From positions 1 through 27,106 of the forward strand of contig CAAGAT010000064.1 of the NCBI GenBank assembly GCA_900767875.1: 27,106 nucleotides of DNA. The letters run 5' to 3'. Origin of the DNA: an uncultured Sutterella sp. (lineage in GTDB: Bacteria; Pseudomonadota; Gammaproteobacteria; Burkholderiales; Burkholderiaceae_F). Below the pieces are notes generated by a model. The model was not told where the DNA came from. It did no database searches and saw nothing but the letters and a program-made list of their open reading frames with translations. Position 1 is the stretch's first letter. Every line of letters begins with the position of its first letter. Positions 15,361-22,330 of this stretch are shown here, piece by piece. The position numbers were made by a program, and so were the translations under genes.

Positions 15361-15366
15361 TATACT
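15361..15366 (+). promoter_or_regulatory. Candidate -10 box of the symporter gene
   Basis: TATACT lies about 110 bases upstream of the symporter ATG, giving a leader of about 105 bases. No clear -35 box is present at the normal distance, which would fit activator control. Confidence 0.35.
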
Positions 15367-15478
15367 GCGCGCACTGCAAAAAACGAAGCGGCCGAAACAC
15401 TTTGGCAACGCAAACCGCGGATGGTTGCAGCTCCTACAAATATCCTTCGTCGTTACGCTTTTTATAAGGAGAGGTGCG

Positions 15479-16933
15479 ATGACGCTGCTGGTCGTACTGG
15501 TTTGCATGTACATGCTGGTTTCGATCGGGATCGGGTTGTGGGCGGCTCGCCGCGTACGCAATACCGCCGATTATGCATTGGCAGGGCGTTCCCTTCCGTT
15601 GGTCATGGTGATCACGGCTACTTTTGCCACTTGGTTCGGCAGTGAGACCGTTCTCGGTCTGCCGGGCCGCTTCATCGAAGGCGGCATCGCGGGCGTCGTC
15701 GAAGAGCCCTTCGGCTCGGGCATGGCGCTCATTCTCGTGGGCATGTTCTTTGCCCGCAAGCTCTACAAGATGGATCTTCTGACCATTGGCGACTACTATC
15801 GTCGCCGCTACGGCAAGAAGATTGAGCTGGCCTGCTCCTTTTTCATCATCCTGTCGTATCTGGGCTGGGTCGGCGCACAGGTGGCCGCGCTCGGTCTGGT
15901 GCTCAACCTTGTGACCGAAGGCGCCGTGAGCGTCGGTCTGGGCATGACCATCGGCACGTTCGTCGTGCTCTTTTACACGGTCTACGGCGGCATGTGGTCG
16001 GTGGCGGTCACGGACTTTCTGCAGATGATCATCATCGTCGCGGGTCTGGTGGCCGTGGCCGTGGTCGCGGGCGATATGGCCGGCGGCTTTGATCAGGTGC
16101 TGACATTCGCCTCCTCGCGCGATCTCTTCAATCCCTGGCCCGAAATGAGCCTCAACGGCTGGCTTTTCTGGATTTCCGCGGCCATCACGATGATGATCGG
16201 CTCGATCCCGCAGCAGGACGTCTTCCAGCGCGTCATGAGCGCCAAGGATGCCCAGACCGCCGTGCGCGGCCCGATCTTCGGCGGCGTGTTCTACATCTTC
16301 TTTGCCTTCGTGCCGATGTTCATCGTCTGCGCGGCGGTGCTGGCCATGCCCGGTGTGGGCGAGACGCTGCTCAAGACCGATCCGCAGCTGCTGCTGCCCA
16401 CGCTCATCCGCGACTACATGCCCTGGTGGCTACGCGTGCTCTTCTTCGGTGCCGTCCTGAGCGCCGTGATGTCGACAGCCTCGGCCACGATGCTTGCGCC
16501 CACCACGACCTTCGTGGAAAACGTGCTACGCAACTTCGTCAACATCGAAGGCAAGGAGCTCGCCTACATGCGTGCCACGCTCGTGGTCTTTGCCGTGGCG
16601 GTGCTCTCCTACAGCCTCTGGTTTGAAGGCACGGCCATCTACGACATGGTCGCCATGGCCTATCAGTTCCCGGTCGTGGGCGCCTTCTGGCCCCTGGTGA
16701 TGGGGCTGTACTGGAAGCGCGCCACCACGCAGGGCGCCTGGATGTCGATCGCCGTCGGCGGCACCGTCTGGCTCGTGCTCTCGGGCACATCCCTCGGGGA
16801 AGTCTTCCCCTCGGTGCTCGGCGGGTTCCTCGCCGCAGGCGGCGCCATGGTGGTCGGCAGCCTGCTGCCCACCCGCTACAACGAGCGCTACCGCCGCTGG
16901 CAGGCGCTGCAGGCTCCCGCCGCCGCCTCCTAA
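15479..16933 (+). CDS. Sodium:solute symporter family protein
   Basis: Inner-membrane secondary transporter of the SSS family (TC 2.A.21), importing a small organic solute with sodium. 484 residues with about 13 hydrophobic helices, the usual size. Family marks are TATFATWFGSETVLG (46-60), the YYRRRYGKK loop (106-114) and the sodium-site helix LSAVMSTASATMLAPT (327-342) with adjacent Ser/Thr residues. The ATG at 15479 follows an excellent AAGGAGAGG ribosome site; an in-frame ATG at 15425 has none. The substrate cannot be told from sequence, since the family includes proline, pantothenate, acetate and sialic acid carriers. It is monocistronic, ending at a bidirectional terminator. Confidence 0.9.
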   Translation: MTLLVVLVCMYMLVSIGIGLWAARRVRNTADYALAGRSLPLVMVITATFATWFGSETVLGLPGRFIEGGIAGVVEEPFGSGMALILVGMFFARKLYKMDLLTIGDYYRRRYGKKIELACSFFIILSYLGWVGAQVAALGLVLNLVTEGAVSVGLGMTIGTFVVLFYTVYGGMWSVAVTDFLQMIIIVAGLVAVAVVAGDMAGGFDQVLTFASSRDLFNPWPEMSLNGWLFWISAAITMMIGSIPQQDVFQRVMSAKDAQTAVRGPIFGGVFYIFFAFVPMFIVCAAVLAMPGVGETLLKTDPQLLLPTLIRDYMPWWLRVLFFGAVLSAVMSTASATMLAPTTTFVENVLRNFVNIEGKELAYMRATLVVFAVAVLSYSLWFEGTAIYDMVAMAYQFPVVGAFWPLVMGLYWKRATTQGAWMSIAVGGTVWLVLSGTSLGEVFPSVLGGFLAAGGAMVVGSLLPTRYNERYRRWQALQAPAAAS

Positions 16934-16943
16934 TCCTCGGACA

Positions 16944-16967
16944 GTGCCCGAAACCGGCAGCGGGCAC
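16944..16967 (+). other. Hairpin between symporter stop and terminator
   Basis: GTGCCCG (16944-16950) and CGGGCAC (16961-16967) form a 7-pair stem with a 10-base loop just ahead of the A/T-flanked terminator. There is no T-run. Confidence 0.4.
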
Positions 16968-16976
16968 CTTACCGGT

Positions 16977-17020
16977 AAAAAAAACAGCTCCGCTCTTCAG
17001 TGCCCGGAGCTGTTTTTTTT
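16977..17020. terminator. Bidirectional intrinsic terminator between symporter and aroC
   Basis: A8-CAGCTCC (16977-16991) pairs with GGAGCTG-T8 (17006-17020). The stem reads into eight Ts on the plus strand and, by symmetry, on the minus strand. It closes the convergent symporter and aroC genes. Confidence 0.9.
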
Positions 17021-17040
17021 CGTCTTGCGCTCAATGCGAC

Positions 17041-18132
17041 TTAGTGCAGGGCTTGCTTGAGCGGCACCCCGAGGTTGCCGCACTGCGCCCGCTGCATGAG
17101 CGCGGCGTCGATGAGCGTCAGGGCAATGACGGCCTCCACAACCGGCACGGCACGAATGCCCACGCACGGGTCGTGCCGGCCCTTGGTGATGAGCTCGATT
17201 TCGTTGCCCTCGGTATCCAGGCTCTTTAAGGGCACGAGCACCGAGGGCGTGGCCTTGACGGCCAGGCGCCCGTAAAGGGGCGCGCCGCTTGAGATGCCGC
17301 CGAGCACGCCGCCGGCGTGATTGGTCACAAAGCCCTCACGGCTCATCTGATCGTTGCCCTGCGAGCCGCTCGTGACGGCCGCTTCAAACCCGTTGCCAAG
17401 CTCGACGGCCTTGACGGCGTTGACGCCCATGAGCGCGTAGGCCAAGGCGGCATCGAGCCGGTCGTACACGGGGCTGCCCCAGCCCACGGGAACGCCCGTC
17501 ACTTCAAATTCGAGCGTAGCGCCGATGCTGTCGCCCGTCTTGCGCAGGCCCTGCAGATAGGCCTCGGCCTCGGCGATGTTGGAGGCGTTGGCGGCAAAGA
17601 AGGGATTGTTGCCGACCTCGTCCCAGCTCTCAAAGGGCAGCTTAACGGTGCCGATGGCCGCCACGCGCGCGCGGATCGTCACGCCCAGGGTTTCGGCGAG
17701 CCACTTGCGGGCCACGGCCCCCGCGGCCACCGTCGGAGCCGTCAGACGCGCCGAGCTGCGTCCGCCCCCGCGCGGGTCGCGCAAGCCGAACTTGTTCCAG
17801 TAGGTCCAGTCGGCGTGCGAGGGCCGAAACTGCCGGGCCACCTGCGAGTAGTCCTTGCTGCGCTGATCGGTGTTTTCAATCAAAAGGGCGATGGGCGTGC
17901 CGGTGGTCACACCCTCGTACACGCCCGAGAGAATTTTGACGGCGTCGGCTTCGTTGCGCTGCGTCACAAACTTGCTCTGCCCGGGGCGGCGCCGATCCAG
18001 ATCCGTCTGAATGTCGGCTTGGGTCAGCGTCATCCCCGGCGGGCAGCCGTCGATCACGCAGCCGATGGCCGGCCCGTGGCTTTCCCCGAAGTTGGTCACC
18101 ACAAACAGTTTTCCGATGCTCGATCCGGACAT
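17041..18132 (-). CDS. aroC: Chorismate synthase
   Basis: Makes chorismate from 5-enolpyruvylshikimate-3-phosphate using reduced FMN, the last common step of aromatic amino acid synthesis. The 363-residue protein matches the family over its length. It shows GESHG (His19), RRRPGQS (48-54), RPSHADWTYWNKFGLRD (His106 region) and RGGGRSSAR (121-129), which form the FMN and substrate site, and LGGISSGAP in the C-terminal half. The ATG at 18132 follows GGGGAGAG. It stands alone: a terminator follows it, and a divergent small gene lies 200 bases upstream. Confidence 0.97.
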   Translation of the reverse strand: MSGSSIGKLFVVTNFGESHGPAIGCVIDGCPPGMTLTQADIQTDLDRRRPGQSKFVTQRNEADAVKILSGVYEGVTTGTPIALLIENTDQRSKDYSQVARQFRPSHADWTYWNKFGLRDPRGGGRSSARLTAPTVAAGAVARKWLAETLGVTIRARVAAIGTVKLPFESWDEVGNNPFFAANASNIAEAEAYLQGLRKTGDSIGATLEFEVTGVPVGWGSPVYDRLDAALAYALMGVNAVKAVELGNGFEAAVTSGSQGNDQMSREGFVTNHAGGVLGGISSGAPLYGRLAVKATPSVLVPLKSLDTEGNEIELITKGRHDPCVGIRAVPVVEAVIALTLIDAALMQRAQCGNLGVPLKQALH

Positions 18133-18155
18133 AACTCTCCCCTTGCGTTTGCCTC

Positions 18156-18174
18156 GCCCCTGATCGGGGCTTTT
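18156..18174 (+). terminator. Small terminator-like hairpin in the aroC leader, plus orientation
   Basis: GCCCC (18156-18160) and GGGGC (18166-18170) around TGATC are followed by TTTT on the plus strand. It opposes aroC transcription and may limit plus-strand transcription, or simply be a leader hairpin of aroC when read on the minus strand. Confidence 0.3.
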
Positions 18175-18246
18175 GTCGTGTCGCTCAATTTACAACAAAA
18201 CCGCGCCCGAAAGCCATGGGCCGTACGCGCAAATGCGCCGGAGCCC

Positions 18247-18277
18247 TTGAGCACGATCGCCTCTTTGCGCCTACAAT
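18247..18277 (+). promoter_or_regulatory. Candidate promoter of the DUF486 gene
   Basis: TTGAGC (18247-18252) and TACAAT (18272-18277) repeat the boxes of the maf promoter, but with a long 19-base spacer, so strength is doubtful. The predicted start is near 18284, leaving a leader of about 50 bases. Confidence 0.35.
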
Positions 18278-18333
18278 CCGCCATCTTCGGTGAGAAATCA
18301 ACCGTTTCCATTGTTTCTTGAGCGAGGTTCGTC

Positions 18334-18711
18334 ATGCTCAGCAAAGGGCTTAGCGCCGTCGGGCTCCTGTGCGTTTCCAACATCTTCATGACCTGCGCCT
18401 GGTATCTGCACCTGAAGCTCCAGAGTATGAAGGTCATCAACTTCAGCACCTGGCCCATCTATACGGTCGTGCTCTTTTCCTGGGCCATCGCGCTCTTTGA
18501 GTACAGCTTCATGGTGCCGGCCAACCGCATCGGCTACATCGGCAACGGCGGGCCCTTCAACCTGATGCAGCTCAAAATCATTCAGGAATGCATCACGCTG
18601 ACGGTCTTTGCCATCTTCTCGGTGGTGGTCTTCAACAGTCACCTCGGCTGGAACCACATCGCCGCCTTCGTATGCCTGGTGATGGCCGTTTTCTTCGTTT
18701 TCTACAAATAA
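18334..18711 (+). CDS. DMT-superfamily small membrane protein (DUF486)
   Basis: 125-residue integral membrane protein with four hydrophobic helices, of the DUF486 family related to small multidrug-type transporters. Features include an N-terminal GLLCVSNIFMTCAWYLHLK, the conserved SWAIALFEYSFMVPANRIGY block, and GPFNLMQLKIIQE. A C-terminal helix ending FFVFYK completes it. Family members are about 110-120 residues, so it is complete. No substrate is established. The ATG at 18334 has a GCGAGG site upstream. A TACAAT box at 18272-18277 with TTGAGC 19 bases before it may be its promoter. Confidence 0.88.
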   Translation: MLSKGLSAVGLLCVSNIFMTCAWYLHLKLQSMKVINFSTWPIYTVVLFSWAIALFEYSFMVPANRIGYIGNGGPFNLMQLKIIQECITLTVFAIFSVVVFNSHLGWNHIAAFVCLVMAVFFVFYK

Positions 18712-18799
18712 ACCTTGCGGGGGGATGCGCTTCTTAAGCCCGACGAGGTCTTAGCGCGCGTACACTGCCCGTGTTCTTTACCTGATAAGGATTGCCGAC

Positions 18800-19090
18800 A
18801 TGTCTGACCGTATTCAGGCCGAATGGTTTGCCGCCACCTTGGAAGACGCACTCGAGTCGCTCGAAGAAGCGGTGCGCCTGATTCGTGAAAATCCCCGTAA
18901 GGCGCAGGGCGTGCTCGAGCACGAGGTCATGACGACCTACGCCAAGCTTAACTACGCCGTCAACACAGCCTACGAGGGTCCCGCGGCCCTGGAAACCGTG
19001 GAAGACGACGAGGAGTTGACGGCCTGGCCGGCGTGCATGCCCTTCATCGGTCCCCTGCAAAAGAACGAGCCTCAAACCGAAGCAGAGTAA
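18800..19090 (+). CDS. Uncharacterised small acidic protein (96 residues)
   Basis: I do not recognise this protein. It has no signal peptide or membrane helix. Residues 8-60 look like two or three amphipathic helices (ATLEDALESLEEAVRLIREN, then a second around LEHEVMTTYAKLNYAV). The C-terminal third is acidic and ends with a Trp/Pro/Cys segment (TAWPACMPFIGP). An AAGGA ribosome site 8 bases before the ATG and normal codon usage support a real gene. It begins 88 bases after the DUF486 stop. The lipoprotein gene starts 5 bases after its own stop, suggesting shared expression. Confidence 0.7.
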   Translation: MSDRIQAEWFAATLEDALESLEEAVRLIRENPRKAQGVLEHEVMTTYAKLNYAVNTAYEGPAALETVEDDEELTAWPACMPFIGPLQKNEPQTEAE

Positions 19091-19095
19091 AGCCC

Positions 19096-19671
19096 ATGCG
19101 TTTCGTTTCCGTTGCCGCGCTCACGGCCGCCAGCGCCCTGCTGGCCGCCTGCAGCACCCCCGCCACGCCCACCACCCGTTTCGTGCACGACAGCGTGCTT
19201 GTGGACTACAGCCCCGCTGCCAATATGGGCGACGTGCTCGACGGCTGGGCCTCCTGCCAGAAGGGCTCCCAGCGCTGGAGCGAGAGCACGCGCGAAGACG
19301 GCGCCGTCGTCGTGCGCTTTGAGTGCCGCGCCAAGGATCTTCTGGACCTGAACCAAACCATCGCCGACAAGTCCAAGACGATCCGCCGCCTGCGCCCCCT
19401 CTTTGAGTTTGCCGACATCCGCTACCGCGCCGAGTTCCTCCTCAATGTCGACAAGAACGCCTTTACGATCGCCTCCCAAACCAACGATTACGTATGGAAG
19501 GACGGCAAAAAGGCTTCTTTGGACACCGAGGTGTTGCGCCTTGCCTACGACGGCACGCTCGCTACGGATGCCCTCACGAACCTGGATTCGCCCGAGCACT
19601 ACGCCTTTGCCATCGAGCGCTACGTGCAGATGTTGGGCCCGGCCTACCTCGAGCTGCACGGCCAACCCTAA
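19096..19671 (+). CDS. Putative lipoprotein of unknown function
   Basis: 191-residue protein with a clear lipoprotein signal: MRFVS, a hydrophobic Ala/Leu core and the lipobox LLAAC with Cys19 as the lipid attachment point. Residues Ser20 and Thr21 follow, favouring outer-membrane sorting by the usual +2 rule. The mature part has two further cysteines (in SCQK and ECRAK) about 33 residues apart, possibly a disulfide, and a mixed alpha/beta character. No family is recognised. It is downstream of, and nearly touching, the 96-residue gene and is closed by a strong terminator. A longer in-frame start at 19033 would overlap the previous gene and destroy the signal peptide. Confidence 0.8.
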   Translation: MRFVSVAALTAASALLAACSTPATPTTRFVHDSVLVDYSPAANMGDVLDGWASCQKGSQRWSESTREDGAVVVRFECRAKDLLDLNQTIADKSKTIRRLRPLFEFADIRYRAEFLLNVDKNAFTIASQTNDYVWKDGKKASLDTEVLRLAYDGTLATDALTNLDSPEHYAFAIERYVQMLGPAYLELHGQP

Positions 19672-19697
19672 ATCTGGATCTTGTCTTTGCTTTTTAA

Positions 19698-19732
19698 CGA
19701 AAAACCCGAGCGCCTGCGTCTCGGGTTTTTCG
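19698..19732. terminator. Bidirectional intrinsic terminator, lipoprotein/GNAT junction
   Basis: CGAAAAACCCGAG (19698-19710) pairs perfectly with CTCGGGTTTTTCG (19720-19732) around a 9-base loop. The T5 arms serve both converging transcripts. Confidence 0.9.
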
Positions 19733-19747
19733 TCTGCGCGACTTTTG

Positions 19748-20383
19748 TCAGAGCGTCTTGTGATAGGCCAGCGCCGTGATCGTCTCGCCCTTGTAGAGCC
19801 AGTCGTGCTCGGCGGCTCGCCGCCAGCCGGTTTTTTCGTACCAGCGCCAGTTGCAGTGCGTGTCGGTGAACAAAACGACGTCCATGACGCCCCGCGCCTT
19901 CATTTCCTCCAGCGTCTCGCGCACAAGCAGACTGCCCAGCCCCTGACCCTGACAGACGCTTGAGGTCATCAGAAGTTTGAGCTCCCCGTTCCAGGTCACG
20001 CCCGCCTCGGCGAGCTTTTGCTTGAGCACCTTGTTGGCCGCGGTAATCCCGTCGTTAAAGACGATCGACTCCATCCCAAAGGGCGTGGCGCGCACGCGCG
20101 CCTCAAGCTGCAGCGCCGCCGTCTCAAAGGCGAGCCGGTCCTTCAGGGCCTCGTCGGCGCGGGCGTTGACGCCGACGATCGAGCCGAGAAAGGCGACGGG
20201 ACGCGCGTCGGCGCGAACCACTCGCAGGCGGTTGCAGGCCAAAACGGCCCCGGCCACATAAAGCTCGGAGATGTCGCGGATTTCGTCGGGCGAGCCCTCG
20301 AGCTCCCAGCCCCACAAATCGGTAAAGAGGCCCGCAACGCCTTCAAAGTCGACGTCACGCCAGGCCGAAACGGTCGGACTCAA
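19748..20383 (-). CDS. GNAT-family N-acetyltransferase
   Basis: 211-residue acetyl-CoA-dependent acetyltransferase. The acetyl-CoA-binding motif A is visible as SSVCQGQGLGSLLVRETLEEM (QGQGLG at 145-150), followed by motif B with the typical WYEKTGWRR. The N-terminal part (1-60) is divergent and probably sets substrate choice, which is unknown. The start is TTG at 20383, overlapping the hemolysin III stop in a TTGA arrangement. There is no ribosome site of its own, so translation likely depends on the upstream gene. Confidence 0.85.
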   Translation of the reverse strand: MSPTVSAWRDVDFEGVAGLFTDLWGWELEGSPDEIRDISELYVAGAVLACNRLRVVRADARPVAFLGSIVGVNARADEALKDRLAFETAALQLEARVRATPFGMESIVFNDGITAANKVLKQKLAEAGVTWNGELKLLMTSSVCQGQGLGSLLVRETLEEMKARGVMDVVLFTDTHCNWRWYEKTGWRRAAEHDWLYKGETITALAYHKTL

Positions 20384-21063
20384 AAATGCACCCCGGGAAT
20401 GACGTACAGCAGCACGCTGAAAAACTGCAGCACCGTGCCCGCAAAGACGAAGGTGTGCCAGATGGCGTGCGAAAAGGGAATGCGCTCAAAGATGTAGAAA
20501 AAGACGCCCACCGTGTAGGCCAGGCCCCCGGCCACCAGGAGGGTCAACCCGGCGGTGTCGAGCGTATTGACGAGCGGCTCGATCACGAAGACCGCCAGCC
20601 AGCCCATCGACAGATACAGCAGACAATTGATCCAGTCGGCCTTGTGCAGCAGAAAGGACTGCAGGCTGATGCCCGCCACCGCAATGAGCCAGACGGCGCA
20701 CAGCAGCGCAATGCCCGTGTAGCCCTGTAGCGTAATGAGGCAGAACGGCGTGTAGGAGCCCGCGATCAGCACGTAGATCATTGAGTGATCGAGGTACTGC
20801 AGCACCTTTTTGGCGCGCGGGTTGGGAATGGAGTGATACAGGGTCGAGGCGGTGTAGAGAAACACCATGCTCGCGCCGAAGATGCTCACGGCCGCCACCA
20901 CCGAGGGCTTGCCCGAAAAGAGCACCGCAAAGGCCACGAGGACCGAAAGACCGGCGACCGACAGCAGGGCCGCCACGCCGTGCGTGACCGCGTTGGCGAT
21001 TTCCTCGCCCGCGCTGTAGGCGGCCGCACCGGCCGGCCGCGACAACATTACCTTCAGAGACAT
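20380..21063 (-). CDS. Hemolysin III / TrhA family membrane protein (PAQR-like)
   Basis: 227 residues with seven predicted membrane helices. Family metal-site residues are present: His77 in STLYHS, Asp92-His93 in LDHSMIYVLIAGSYTPF, and His199 and His203 in SHAIWH. This family is related to eukaryotic adiponectin receptors (PAQR, hydrolase-like). The hemolysin name comes from one Bacillus member, and a role in membrane lipid homeostasis is more likely. The ATG at 21063 lies 12 bases after GGAGG. A TTG at 21117 extends the frame but adds an unlikely charged segment. The GNAT gene overlaps its stop by four bases. Confidence 0.9.
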   Translation of the reverse strand: MSLKVMLSRPAGAAAYSAGEEIANAVTHGVAALLSVAGLSVLVAFAVLFSGKPSVVAAVSIFGASMVFLYTASTLYHSIPNPRAKKVLQYLDHSMIYVLIAGSYTPFCLITLQGYTGIALLCAVWLIAVAGISLQSFLLHKADWINCLLYLSMGWLAVFVIEPLVNTLDTAGLTLLVAGGLAYTVGVFFYIFERIPFSHAIWHTFVFAGTVLQFFSVLLYVIPGVHF

Positions 21064-21160
21064 CGTTTGAAAAATCCTCCCAAAACGACAAGGGGCCTGC
21101 GCCCGATTCCGAGCCAAGCCTAATGCGTGTCTTTTGCAGAGATGTTACAAGCACCCGCGC

Positions 21161-21181
21161 CTTTTGCCGCCAAGGCAAAAG
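21161..21181. other. Hairpin between murB and the hemolysin III gene
   Basis: CTTTTGCC (21161-21168) and GGCAAAAG (21174-21181) form an 8-pair stem with a 5-base loop, about 33 bases after the murB stop. No T-run follows on the minus strand, so its role as a terminator is uncertain. Confidence 0.35.
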
Positions 21182-21213
21182 TCCTACTTCGTAACAAAGA
21201 ATGTCGCCGCGCC

Positions 21214-22224
21214 TTAAAGGATCACGGGTTCGGGTTCGAGCGCCACGCCGAAGCGGTACTTGACGCTGCGCACCACCTCGTCGGCCAGCGCCTTGATGTC
21301 CGAGCCAGTGGCGCCGCCGTGGTTGACGAGAATGAGCGCCTGCTTTTCGTAGACGCCCGCCGCGCCCAGACGCTTGCCCTTGAGGCCGCAGGCCTCGATG
21401 AGCCAGCCAGCGGCCAGCTTGGCGCGGCCGCCCGCCAGCGGATAGCTCACCAACGAAGGCATTTCTTCCAGAAGGCTGAGCATCTTGGTGCGCGTGACGA
21501 CCGGGTTCTTGAAAAAGCTGCCGGCATTGGGCAGCACCTTGGGATCGGGCAGCTTGCGGGCACGCACGAGCCGCACGGCCTCTTCGAGCGCGCGGGCGCT
21601 TTTGGGGGGCTCTTTGCCGAAAATGGCCTCAAGCTCCTTGTAGCCGAACACGGGCGCAAAGCGCTTGGGCAACGCAAACAACACGCTCGTGACGATCAAA
21701 TCCTTTTCGTGGGTTTTAAACACGCTCGTGCGGTAGCCGTAGTCGCAGTCGGCGGCGGGCAGCACGCGGATGGCGCGCCGTTCGGGATCGAAACACTCGA
21801 CTTCGACGATGAGCTCGGCCGCCTCCACGCCGTAGGCGCCGATGTTCTGCACGGCCGCGCCCCCGACCGTGCCCGGGATGGCCGCCAGGTTTTCGAGGCC
21901 ATACCAACCCTTTTCGAGCGCATGCCGCACAAAGTCGTCCCAGACCACACCCGCCGAGACACGCACGAACACGAAGTCGTCGTTTTCGTCCGTCATCTCG
22001 ATCGTGCCGTCCGTCATGCGCAACACGAGGCCGTCGAAGTCCTTGGTGAGCAGCGTGTTGGAGCCCTCGCCGAGCACAAAGCGCGGCTGCGCGCCGTAGC
22101 GCGGATCGGCCAGAACGGAGCGGATGTCCTCGGGGGTGCAAACCTCGGCGTAAAACCGAGCCTTGGCCTGCACGGCAAAGGTGTTGAGGCTCTGCAAGGA
22201 AACGTTTTGCTCGACGGATGACAT
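21214..22224 (-). CDS. murB: UDP-N-acetylenolpyruvoylglucosamine reductase
   Basis: FAD enzyme that reduces UDP-GlcNAc-enolpyruvate to UDP-MurNAc, an early peptidoglycan step. 336 residues, type I (E. coli-like, about 342). Seen are an N-terminal SLQSLNTFAV, FAD contacts LGEGSNTLL (51-59) and IPGTVGGAAVQNIGAYG (116-132), Arg165 in YGYRTSVFK, proton donor Ser236 in NAGSFFKNP, and Glu332 in the C-terminal EPEPV. All are intact. The ATG at 22224 fits the family; the reading frame runs open further upstream. It lies 106 bases downstream of dxs, has its own -10 box and is probably partly independent. Confidence 0.96.
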   Translation of the reverse strand: MSSVEQNVSLQSLNTFAVQAKARFYAEVCTPEDIRSVLADPRYGAQPRFVLGEGSNTLLTKDFDGLVLRMTDGTIEMTDENDDFVFVRVSAGVVWDDFVRHALEKGWYGLENLAAIPGTVGGAAVQNIGAYGVEAAELIVEVECFDPERRAIRVLPAADCDYGYRTSVFKTHEKDLIVTSVLFALPKRFAPVFGYKELEAIFGKEPPKSARALEEAVRLVRARKLPDPKVLPNAGSFFKNPVVTRTKMLSLLEEMPSLVSYPLAGGRAKLAAGWLIEACGLKGKRLGAAGVYEKQALILVNHGGATGSDIKALADEVVRSVKYRFGVALEPEPVIL

Positions 22225-22267
22225 AGCGCTTGGGTCCAAAGGAATTCTTATGGGTGTTTTTCCTTGG

Positions 22268-22273
22268 ATTATA
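22268..22273 (-). promoter_or_regulatory. Perfect -10 box upstream of murB
   Basis: TATAAT on the minus strand (22273-22268) sits about 45 bases before the murB ATG. No good -35 box is present; instead a strong GC hairpin (22277-22285 with 22302-22310, 9 pairs) lies directly upstream. That hairpin may serve the dxs 3' end. Confidence 0.35.
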
Positions 22274-22276
22274 AGC

Positions 22277-22310
22277 GCCGGCCCCGGCCGGGCCACGGGA
22301 AGGGGCCGGC
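22277..22310. other. GC-rich hairpin between dxs and murB
   Basis: GCCGGCCCC (22277-22285) and GGGGCCGGC (22302-22310) form a perfect 9-pair stem with a 16-base loop, 20 bases past the dxs stop. The minus-strand sequence after it is GCTTATAAT and not a T-run, so it is not a classical terminator. Confidence 0.4.
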
Positions 22311-22330
22311 CGAAACCATTGCTTGCACAA

